A stretch of DNA of 64,000 nucleotides from Bacteroides cellulosilyticus (lineage in GTDB: Bacteria; Bacteroidota; Bacteroidia; Bacteroidales; Bacteroidaceae): positions 2,170,001 through 2,234,000 of the forward strand of contig NZ_CP081903.1 in NCBI RefSeq assembly GCF_020091405.1. The letters are read 5' to 3'. The position numbers and the translations under genes were made by a program. Of this stretch, positions 51,416-61,000 are shown piece by piece (the first letter of the stretch is position 1; each line of letters opens with the position of its first letter). The notes below the pieces were generated by a model. That model saw nothing but the letters and a program-made list of their open reading frames with translations. It was not told the origin of the DNA and ran no database searches.

Positions 51416-52954
51416 ATGAATCTTTTTCAAAAAGCGAAAGCTGCTATAATGCATTTTATGAAAAACAGGCATGGCTGCAAACTTGAAATGTATGACGAAA
51501 GCGTTGTTGAAGAACAACCTTTGTCAACAGAAAATATAACATTTTCATTTTGCAATATAAATTATCTACAGGATGAAGCTTTTATCTCATTGGTTTCTGA
51601 TGAATTAAAAGTTCCTGATGATAAGGTTGACATAGGTATAAGAAGGATGATTAAAGATATGCGGCAAGATATTATTTGCTGCATTGAATATCCGTACATT
51701 GATGTTTACTATAGAGATACTTATTACTCTTTTTATTCTAAAAAGCACTGTGCTTATAGTCGCTATTGTTTCAGAATATCATTCTTTTCGGGTGATGTAA
51801 ACGAACACAACTTTTACGATCTGGATCTTTCCGATAAATTCTATGGATATATGGTTTTGAGGCCGACTGTACGTCGCGTTGTAGGCTATACGTTTTTATC
51901 TCCTGCTCTTTTTGAGGAGCGTGAATTTGTTTGTTGCTTATGCAAGAAAGATGTTTCTGTTTATGGGCGAAAGTTGTCTGTTACCGGGTTCCCGTTTTGT
52001 GGTCAGGACGGTGAAGCTGTGTCATGTGCGGAAATTTCTTTAATGATGATGATGGATTATTTTTCTCATAAGTACAATAAATACAGTCAACTCCTTCCAT
52101 CTCAAATAATTAAAATTTTGTCAAGATACAGTAATGAGAGGCAGCTTCCATCACGAGGACTACCATCTGACATGATTTCATTTGTTCTGAGAAAAATAGG
52201 TTTTGGCATACGCACTTATACACGTCAAAAAGAAGATGCAGACTATGAGGTTTACAGTAACGATGAATTTAAAAGGTTATTGTATATATACATAGAATCA
52301 GGTTTCCCTATTATAACTTGTACCAGTGATCATACTTATCTTGTTATCGGGAAAGAAAATAAGATTGGTGAAGATAATGTTAAGTTGGTAACAATAAACG
52401 ATAATGAAAGACCCTATAAACTTATTGATTATAATGAAGAAATAACTTCTTTCATTGTGCCATTATACGAAAAAATATATTTGGATGCTGAAATGATTCA
52501 AATAGGCGAAGTCATAAAAAGTCTGGAAGAGGGAATCTCTGGTTTGAAAATAAAAAAGAAAGATACAAAATATATTTATCGATGTTTCCTAACCAGTTCC
52601 CGTTCCTATAAGGAATATATCACGCAAGCCAACAAGAAAGATTCACGGGAGCATTTCGTCTGCATGGCAATGCCTCGTTTTGTATGGGTATGTGAAATGA
52701 TAGACACTAAGGATGTGGTGATAAAAGATCCCAAGAAAACTCCTGTGAGTAACATTATGCTTTTTGATGCGACAGAAGGAAATGCATCATTGAATTACTT
52801 CATTATGGCTAAACTTTCAGACAGAATAATTGTTAGAACAGTAGATAATAGTCAGTATCACAGAAAAATATACAAGCAATTTATGGGAAACAAAGATATT
52901 TTTTATACCTTTGACCGCAATTTGAAAGGAGAACATACTAAATGGCAAGATTAA
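51416..52954 (+). CDS. unrecognised protein with papain/C39-like cysteine peptidase features
   Basis: 512 residues, no signal peptide, no family I can name. The centre has the order expected of a papain-like fold: Q197 and C204 in CGQDGEAVSCAEISLM (Gln seven residues before Cys, with helix after Cys), then RGLPSDMISFVLRKIGFGI, which resembles the C39/papain region before the His, then GFPIITCTSDHTYLVIGKE with H306, and N328/D329 in VTINDNERPY as a possible third residue. N-terminal 150 residues and C-terminal 160 are unlike anything I know. It is AT-rich (sampled lines 32-35% G+C). It overlaps the next gene by 13 bases, so the two are coupled. Function unknown; a peptide-processing or defence role is speculation. 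Confidence 0.7.
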   Translation: MNLFQKAKAAIMHFMKNRHGCKLEMYDESVVEEQPLSTENITFSFCNINYLQDEAFISLVSDELKVPDDKVDIGIRRMIKDMRQDIICCIEYPYIDVYYRDTYYSFYSKKHCAYSRYCFRISFFSGDVNEHNFYDLDLSDKFYGYMVLRPTVRRVVGYTFLSPALFEEREFVCCLCKKDVSVYGRKLSVTGFPFCGQDGEAVSCAEISLMMMMDYFSHKYNKYSQLLPSQIIKILSRYSNERQLPSRGLPSDMISFVLRKIGFGIRTYTRQKEDADYEVYSNDEFKRLLYIYIESGFPIITCTSDHTYLVIGKENKIGEDNVKLVTINDNERPYKLIDYNEEITSFIVPLYEKIYLDAEMIQIGEVIKSLEEGISGLKIKKKDTKYIYRCFLTSSRSYKEYITQANKKDSREHFVCMAMPRFVWVCEMIDTKDVVIKDPKKTPVSNIMLFDATEGNASLNYFIMAKLSDRIIVRTVDNSQYHRKIYKQFMGNKDIFYTFDRNLKGEHTKWQD

Positions 52955-53160
52955 AAAGTACTTATTCAACTTATGTTGCGGCGCAGGAAAAGAAGGGTGC
53001 TGTAACATCTTTGTCGCATGAGGCAACTGTCCGCATTGATACGAGAATATCTAAGGCTTTTTCTTCTGCTCAAAAAAGTGCGACCGTAAAACAATTGAAC
53101 TCTGTGAAACTTATGAGACAGAGAGAATTGAAAGGCTTGACAGGCAATGCGATTATTTAA
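52942..53160 (+). CDS. small basic protein of unknown function
   Basis: 72 residues, starting MARLKSTYSTYVAAQEKKG. It is Lys/Arg/Ser-rich and predicted mostly helical in the second half (ISKAFSSAQKSATVKQLNSV). It begins inside the end of the papain-like gene and ends inside the start of the next (14-base overlap), which is strong evidence that it is translated. No TM or signal segment. It could be a substrate, a cofactor or an inhibitor of the peptidase-like protein; none is shown. Confidence 0.65.
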   Translation: MARLKSTYSTYVAAQEKKGAVTSLSHEATVRIDTRISKAFSSAQKSATVKQLNSVKLMRQRELKGLTGNAII

Positions 53161-53455
53161 CAAGAAAAAGAAAAAAAGTAGATTCATTTCTGAAGGCCAG
53201 TCACCTGAAGTAAATACATTAGGAATAAAAAACGAATACAACAATAACTTATTAACTAAGATTATATTGCTCGTATTTGCTCTCTTGGGTTTTATCCTTT
53301 GTGTTTTGGATATTCGTGATGACGGGATGTTGTTGAAATTCTCTTTTGGAGAAACGGAATTTAATTATGCAGGTTCTTTGATAGGAGTTGCAGTTATTAT
53401 TATATCTATTATTATAATGCTATTTCATAAACCCCAAGTTCATCTGAAAAAGTAA
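53147..53455 (+). CDS. small two-helix membrane protein of unknown function
   Basis: 102 residues. The N-terminus is basic (MRLFNKKKKKS), followed by a polar stretch and TM1 at about 38-57 (IILLVFALLGFILCVL). A short loop follows (DIRDDGMLLKFSFGETEFN), then TM2 at about 76-96 (AGSLIGVAVIIISIIIMLF), and a basic end. By the positive-inside rule both ends are cytoplasmic. Last gene of the overlapping trio. Small two-TM proteins of this kind occur as membrane effectors or anchors in accessory systems, but this is analogy only. Confidence 0.65.
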   Translation: MRLFNKKKKKSRFISEGQSPEVNTLGIKNEYNNNLLTKIILLVFALLGFILCVLDIRDDGMLLKFSFGETEFNYAGSLIGVAVIIISIIIMLFHKPQVHLKK

Positions 53456-53559
53456 AAAACTTATTTTTATTTTATCTTAATCTCATGATAGCAGGTTACT
53501 ATAAACCTTTTGTATCCCTCCTGGCTTTGTTAATCAGCTTGAGGATTTTCTTATAATGT

Positions 53560-53591
53560 TTTGTATTACCGCTTTTTATTGATTAGCTTTG
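53560..53591 (+). promoter_or_regulatory. promoter of the AAA/DUF234 gene
   Basis: TTTG (53560-53563), 20 bases, TAGCTTTG (53584-53591): a full Bacteroides promoter. Start expected near 53598, inside the palindrome. Confidence 0.8.
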
Positions 53592-53622
53592 TAACCTCCG
53601 TAACGGTTACGGGGGTTACAAA
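53588..53622 (+). promoter_or_regulatory. 17-base palindrome over the promoter and start site
   Basis: TTTGTAACCTCCGTAAC (53588-53604) and its complement GTTACGGGGGTTACAAA (53606-53622) match at 16 of 17 positions around one central base. It begins within the -7 box and ends six bases before the ATG at 53629. It fits a repressor operator, or as RNA a hairpin that hides the ribosome site. Confidence 0.75.
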
Positions 53623-53628
53623 ATTGAT

Positions 53629-54957
53629 ATGACTATGAGATTCTATGATCGTACGAGTGAATTAGCTGAGTTACAGCGTATAAAAAATCTGTCGTTTAAT
53701 GACCACTCCCGCTTGACGGTAGTGACCGGTAGGCGACGTATAGGTAAGACAAGCCTTATCATGCGATCTATAGAAGACTCACCTACTGTGTATTTATTTG
53801 TAGGTCGTAAGAATGAGGCGACTCTTTGCGCTGAGTTTATTCCTGTCATCGCTCAGTCCCTGGAGACTTTTGTCCCTAATGAAATTCGCACTTTCCGGTC
53901 ATTGTTTCAGTATTTGATGGAATTGTCTGTGAGCAGGGCATTTAATCTTGTTATTGATGAATTTCAGGAATTCTACAATATTAATGAATCTGTTTATAGT
54001 GATATGCAGAATCTTTGGGATCAATATCGTAGGAAGTCCCGTATGAATCTGATTGTGTCCGGTTCCATTAACTCTTTGATGCAAAAGATATTTCAGAATT
54101 CAAAAGAGCCGTTATTTGGCAGGGCTGATAACATCATCAAATTATCAGCTTTTAGCTTGACGACTTTGAAGGAAATCATTCACGATCACAGACCTGATTA
54201 TTCTAATGATGATTTGCTTGCCCTTTACGCTTTTACAGGTGGGGTGCCAAAATATGTAGAGTTGTTCTGTGATAACGGAGCGTTGAGCGTAGACGAAATG
54301 ATAAATTTCATGATTCGGGAAAACTCTCCTTTTACCGATGAAGGAAAAAACCTGCTGGTAGAAGAATTTGGTAAGAACTACGCTACCTATTTTTCTATAT
54401 TAAGTGCTATTTCGGGAGGCATTAATACACAACCTGAAATAGAGGCTGCATTGGGAAATAAAAGTATAGGAGGACAGATTAAACGACTGATTGAAGATTA
54501 TAATATAATCGTACGGAAGCGTCCCATATTGGCAAAAGAAGGAAGTCAGACTGTCCGTTATGAAATACAGGATAATTTTATTCGTTTCTGGTTTAATTAT
54601 TTTGACCGTCATCGCTCTTTGATAGAAATTAAAAACTTTGTGGGACTACAGGCTATCATTAAAGCGGATTATCCTACCTATTCCGGTAAGATGTTAGAAG
54701 AATATTTCAAACAGAAATTTGCGGAAAGCTTTCAGTACAGAGCTATCGGTTCATGGTGGGATACCCGAAACGGGCAGGATGAAATTGATATTGTAGCTTT
54801 GAAATTAGAGAAAAAGCAGGCGGTAGTTGCAGAAGTGAAAAGGCAAAAGAAGAACTTCAAACCGGAATTGTTAGCGGCGAAGGTTGAACATCTTAAGCGT
54901 AAACTATTGCCCAAATATCAGATAGAAATGGTTTGTCTATCATTAGATTCTATGTAG
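53629..54957 (+). CDS. AAA ATPase with C-terminal DUF234/nuclease-like domain
   Basis: 442 residues; ATG codons at 53629 and 53635 are both possible. FYDRTSELAELQRI is the usual start of archaeal-type ATPases (N-terminal 'F.+R..E...L'). P-loop VVTGRRRIGKTSLIMRS, Walker B LVIDEFQEF, and sensor VSGSINSLM. A winged-helix follows (about 270-330), and the C-terminal DUF234 domain has GSWWDTRNGQDEIDIVALKLEKKQAVVAEVK, which carries a PD-(D/E)XK-like D...EVK signature. This family is widespread in Bacteroides and of unknown function. It is on the plus strand after the papain-like operon but has its own promoter. Confidence 0.88.
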   Translation: MTMRFYDRTSELAELQRIKNLSFNDHSRLTVVTGRRRIGKTSLIMRSIEDSPTVYLFVGRKNEATLCAEFIPVIAQSLETFVPNEIRTFRSLFQYLMELSVSRAFNLVIDEFQEFYNINESVYSDMQNLWDQYRRKSRMNLIVSGSINSLMQKIFQNSKEPLFGRADNIIKLSAFSLTTLKEIIHDHRPDYSNDDLLALYAFTGGVPKYVELFCDNGALSVDEMINFMIRENSPFTDEGKNLLVEEFGKNYATYFSILSAISGGINTQPEIEAALGNKSIGGQIKRLIEDYNIIVRKRPILAKEGSQTVRYEIQDNFIRFWFNYFDRHRSLIEIKNFVGLQAIIKADYPTYSGKMLEEYFKQKFAESFQYRAIGSWWDTRNGQDEIDIVALKLEKKQAVVAEVKRQKKNFKPELLAAKVEHLKRKLLPKYQIEMVCLSLDSM

Positions 54958-54997
54958 TATATGCTTGCCGGTTTATGACTTTTGAAGGTTGGGACAA

Positions 54998-55037
54998 AAA
55001 AGTCTCCCTTCGGATTAGGTGTCGGAGGGAGACTTTT
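54998..55037. terminator. bidirectional terminator
   Basis: AAAAGTCTCCCTTCGG with CGGAGGGAGACTTTT around a 9-base loop, between the ends of the convergent AAA and giant surface-protein genes. Confidence 0.8.
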
Positions 55038-55065
55038 AAGATAAGCGTCATAAAGAGAGACAGGC

Positions 55066-58000
55066 TTAGTCTATCTTCATAAATTTCTGTTGTATAACCT
55101 CATTATCGGTTTTTATCATAATGAAGTAAATCCCTTTACTCAGAGAGGAAACATTGATTCCTTCGCCAGGAATTACTTGTTTGTCCACTATCAGTGTTTG
55201 CCCCGCAGTATCAGAGATGCGTACTTCTTCAATGTTACCAATATCTCCCCGAATATACAAGTGGTGGCGTACGGGACTTGGATAAACCAGTAGGCCTTCC
55301 GAAATAGGAATAATTCCGGTTGCTTCGCCTATATGCAGGCTGACAGGGGTGGTTAAACTGCCCGTCAGTGTACCGCTCCACTCTATTTCTTCCTTGACGT
55401 TATATTCCAGCTGGTCGGCAGTGTCGAAGGCGCGTAGTGTCAGTTTGCCATCGGTTTGTTCTCCGTGGGCAGTGATAAACAGATAACCGTCTTTTTCAAC
55501 AGCTATACCTCTGCATTCACCGTCCACAAATACACCGACAAGGAATTTTCCCGTTTCAGCCTTTTGTTCTCCGCTGTAAAGCTCGGCTATGGCAATCATG
55601 TTGTCTTCGGACTGATGAACGTCATAATCCCATTGTGGTGATGGGGTGGACGGTTCTGATTCTGTGCCGTTTGCGGCATAGTTGAAAGACTTCACTGATT
55701 GAGAATAGTACATGTAGCCTTCACCGGGAAGTAGGTGGGTCAGGCTGCCTGTCCATGCACTTCCATCGTATATGGCAAAACTGTCTAAGCCTTTGATGAG
55801 GTCGTTCTCTTCAGCTTGCAGATTTTGCAAGGCTTGCCCTAATGGTAACGTGACGGTAGGAACATAACCTATCCAGTTCCAGCCCTGGTTTAGGGTAATG
55901 GTGTTGCTTGTCGGATCTGCCCCCTTTCCGGTCAGTTCAAGAGTTGCCTCTTTCTTCATTTTTATCTTGTAAGCTTGAGTGGTGCTCAGACTGTTCAATG
56001 AACCTTCCCAATCACTTTCATTTTTGTTCGTCAATTCTCCGTTTTGTCCTTTCAGGATGAGGACGGATTCTTTGATGGGAGCGAGTAGAGCTGGTATATC
56101 GTTCAGATTCTGATCCTGCACGTTGATAGAGAACCAGTTCCAGCCCATAGCGAGCGTGTAGTTCTGAGTGATGTTCTTTTCTCCGGCTTCCACGACGTTC
56201 ACTTTCACTTCCGGTTTCATATCCATACCTTCGACGGCAAACTGTATCATGGTCTGTCCCGGAAGTTCGCCCGATATAGTGAAGATAGCTTTGCCTTCTT
56301 CATCTAATGTGGCTTCTGCTGGTTCTATGGCAGCAATGGTGGAGGAAACGGAAGTTGCGGTCACTTTCTTGCCTGTTGAGGCTTCTGCGGGATCTACGGT
56401 TACTGTAATTTCAGCCGTTTCATTGTACACCACTTCAATCTCGGAAGCGACCACTGCCTTGGGCTCTTTTTCAATGGCTATCTCTTGGCTATAATCACTT
56501 TCCATTTGTATGCCGGCATAGCTCTTCACACGTTTGCTGACGGTCAGTATCACTTTATCGGTGGTAGCCAGAGCCTCGGAAGGGACAAAGCGCACTTTCG
56601 AAACGAACTGCTCATTTTTGTTTTGCGGGTTTGCTTCGGCATTCTTGAAAGTTACTTCTCCAGTTACGGCTTCTCCGTTGCGAGTGATGGTGATGAACTC
56701 GGCAGTCATGGTTTCGGGCAGCATGAACTTGCTGAAATCAATTTCTATGCCTGTCTCATAACCGCGCACGGCTGTCACGGTAGGCTGGGCGGTTTGTACC
56801 ATGCCAATATTCACTTCCAGCTGTGGAGGAGGAACGGGGAGCCATTCGCTGTAAGTTGTCTGGTAGCCTTCTTTCTCAAACTTCACTTGCCAGAGACCTT
56901 GGGGGACGTCCCAGCGATACATACCGTTCTCATCGGTAAACAGAGGGTTTTCCTGAGCATACTCGGCTGCATCCCAAAGCACGATGTTTTCATGCAGGTC
57001 GCCGTACATGTCTTCTACCATCTCTTTATAGTAACAGGTGGCGGTCACGCCTTGCAGGCGGTTGGCTTCAACGGCTTCGTAGACGTAGCCGGAAGGGTCT
57101 ATTTCCGGATCTGAGTCACCACATCCGGAAGGCTGTCCGGAAGGAGTATCTGTGGGATGATTGTCGTCATCGTCATTATCTTTTTTGCATTTCAAAGAGT
57201 TGATTTTTTTCTCAATTTTTGCCTTTGATTTTTTGAATTGATTTTCATAGATCTTTCCTGCAATGTAGTTTGCGGCAGCTACTCCAATAGACACTCCCAC
57301 TGCTGCTAATGAGGTTCCTCCAGAAGGTATGGCTGCTGCTATTCCCCCTGATACACCGTATAGCTCAGCGACGTCAAGCGCGATTTGTGCTATGTAGAAA
57401 GCACAAGCGCCTTTACTCCAATTGGATATTTCGTTTAATATAGCATCGGCTTTTGCTTGGTCTTCGGGGCATGGATCAGGCACTTTATTAGCAAGGGTAC
57501 ATGTATCATGCAAATCTTTAATCATGTCTTTTATATTAAAGATGATGTCGAAAATAGCAAACCCTTTTCCAGCTCCTTCACTTATTTTACAGAGTTTCTC
57601 TAATTTGTTGTCAATAAAGCTTAGCATCTTGTCGTTTGCACAAGCTCTTTTGCATAGTTTGTCGTAACGATCATTTAATTCAGCAAGGAGGATTTTGTTT
57701 TTTGTATATTTACGACAGTTGGCAACATCTATTAATTCATCGCTGATGTTGCTATTCATTTTAATCAGCCTTTTTTGTAGGCTCATCACTGCGTCAGATA
57801 TTATGCCGGTTAGTTGGCGCAGTTCATTACTGAACTTTTCTAGGCTTTCACAAGTTTCTATGACTAAATCACAAACAGCTTTAGACGGATTGAATGTGCG
57901 GGTTAAACTTGGTGATGCTTTATCTAAGTCTATAATGAAATAAATGTCGTTATCAAAATCTACAAAAGAGTAAGAATTGTCTGTTTGTAGTTGATAGAAA

Positions 58001-61000
58001 ACAGTTCCATCGGTTTTTTCGGTTACAGTATATCCTGCTGAAATGAGTTGCTGTGGTTCAAGTCCGGTGCAATGCTTGACTGTAGTTCCTTGTAAATATT
58101 CTGAATACTTACTTCCATCATAGATGTCTGCTGATAAGAAACCATCAGGTAGTGAATTTATTTCATCGCTTAATAATTCATCGCAGCGAGTTATGAGTTG
58201 TTTTATCGTTTCATCAGAAATATCTATTGGCTCTTTCTTTATCAATGGAATACCTGTCAAAAGACTTATCTCATATTCCAGAGAATCTATCACTTGCAGG
58301 TCGGGACTGTCCTTTCCTATTTCGGCATTCAACAACGTAAGTAACTTTTCTATGTCTGTAATAGACGTTGTAATTTTATTCTGAGCATCAGGAAGGATGT
58401 TTAAGGCAGATGATAACTCTTGGCTATCTATTTGTACAGTCGTTTCTGCTTTAAAATCAACACTTACATTTATAGGTATATTTCCATCATACATATTGCC
58501 AAATTCTCCACTGGCAACCCATATATCTTTCTTTTCATCATAAATGGCAGTTAACGGTCTCCATAGGCCGTCACCTGTTTTCACATAGAGTATAACGTCG
58601 GAGATAATGTTAGGGTCATTATTAGTGAAATCAATTGTAAAGGTGAAAATCTTGTTATAAATGTAATAGGTGTATTTAGAGGATTCACTGCTAGGATTCT
58701 GAAAGTCAAATATGACTTCATAGGTTTTATGTTGTTCTGGGTTATCATGATACATGATAACTTTTGAAATTTGTATCGCGTTTTTGTCATATAGGCATTC
58801 TTTCGTTTCCGATAGTAGATTGACTCCTTGTTTTGTTATTACGCGGGCATAGATGTTGTGAGTGGAAAGATTGTAAGGTTCGTTCAGTGTACAAGTTGTG
58901 GACCAAAGACCATTTGCCAATGCTTTAGTCTGTCCTACCAGAATACCATTGTCATATATCTCCACCGTTGAACCTCCTTGTGCCGTTCCACTGATTGGTA
59001 TCGTGGTTTTAGCAACGGTGCTTGGTACACTGATACTCAAATCTTTCACTTCATAGAATGCCGAACCTATGGGTTGACTTACTTCTTTGCCATTCAGTGT
59101 AAATTCTACAAAAGCGTTTGGCTGATAGCTGCCGCCTGCGGTGGGTATCACGCAGAAGCGCACTAAATCAGTGTAGTTGGCTAATGGAATGATCAAGCGA
59201 TTGTTATCCAGTGTATAACTGGCGATACTGTTGCCTGCCATGACAGAATTTTCTACATACGAACAACTTTCAGGTAAATCAACTACTAACTGTACATTAC
59301 TTACTGAACCGGCATATTCTTCCTTAAAATCAATCTTTCCTTTCAGCGTCAGATAATTACCTGCCACGATGGAGGCTTTGTTGACAGTAAATGACGTATT
59401 GTCGCCTGTGTAGTAAAGTTTGCTTTCGTCTAATGCCGGGATATGGCTGTTGGCAATCGAAGAGAGAATACCACTTTTTACAGTCACGGTGCTTTGCACA
59501 TAATCTGTTCCTTCCACCAGTCCGGATGCCGCCAGTTGAGACAGCTTCAAGATGGAGTTGAAGAATGTACTGTTTGCCATGCTGACCAAAGTATAGTCCC
59601 CGTCGGGCAGCTCATTGATGGAAAGAGATTGATTGGAATAAGTGTATTTCTTTACTAATTCTCCCTTGCTGTCATAGAGGATACCCACCACACTGGCGTT
59701 GTCAGTAGTAGTATAAGAGGCTTTAATACCTCCCCATGCTATGATTTTGAGCAATGCACTTGCTTTCTCAGCGTTTTCATCTATCATTGCAGTAGCAGTA
59801 ACAGGTTGGAAAGCACTATTTTTACTACTTGCCGTGATACGAAGTTGATCGCCAGCCGCTACTTCTTCTAGAAGTACAATAGAGGGATATTGTACGGAAA
59901 AATCAGTGATTTCTTTCTGTTGCGATTCATTGTAGATGGTGTAGGCTATGTTAGCGTAATCGGAATACCAATCCTCCGTGGTTGCTTCTGTGCCCGCCAC
60001 TACACTGGGAGTGTATGTAAGACTTAAGCTGATGGTTGCTCCTGCTATCGTTTTCAACTCAATTGTTCCCAGATCTGTTCCTTCGCTGAAATCAGCCTTC
60101 GTCAAAGTCTGGCTGATATAATCAGTGGCAGATACGGAAATTGTGCTTTCATCATTATAAACTTGTAGCTCAAACTTGCCTTTGGCATCCGTCTGCGTGA
60201 TGAATGATTTTGAATATTTGCCGTTCAGCTTTTGGGAAACGGAAACTGTGGCTCCTGATAGTACACTACCGCCCGCCTCTTTGACAATTCCTGAAACCGT
60301 CACTGTCTCAATAGGAGTCAACGTATAAACCAGCCGGTTTTCTTTTTCCTTCACACTGTAGACCTGATTTTCCGGAGCTACATACTGCATCCCTAAATCC
60401 TGATTCAGAACCATCCGATACCCGATTTCGGTTCCTGCTGTCTGTGCCTTCAGCAGGTTGCCTTGCGACAGGTATGCCTGCTTGGAATCCAGCCACGTAA
60501 TCTGTACCTGGCTGGTGACATCTGTTCCGTCCGGAGTCAGCACTTGCAGGTTTACGTCAAGCAAAGTTAGCAGTGAAGTGAAAGTTACAGAGCGGTTCTC
60601 ATCTTTGATCTCAATGTTTTCTATCTGCCCCAACACTACACCAGTCGGAGTTTTCAGAGAGACATTGTAGGTGCAATTCTTTAGTAATCCGTTGAAAGTG
60701 TACGACGTGCGGTCGGACACCACATAGCGTTGTTTCTGCCCGTTCTGCAAGTTTTGTAATTCCAGAGTCATATTCTTGTAAACTCCTTCACTGTCGGCAG
60801 GCAGGTTCACTTCCAGAGTTCTGACGTCTTCGGTCAGTGGCAGGATGGTGAGGTCCTTCCATACCGGTGCCTCTGTATAGAGAGGAATGGCAGAGGCAAG
60901 CACGTGGACGACAGCGCCATCGGCGATTCCTTCAAAAGTATAGTTGCTTACTGTTGGCGGTGTGATGGCATGGCAGATGATATCCGTCAGATTTTTGCAA

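Noticed and set aside
49946..53500. AGGTTACTATA at about 49946 and 53487 as ends of a mobile or invertible segment
   Set aside because: Only 11 bases match, both copies are in the same orientation, and no recombinase is encoded between or beside them.
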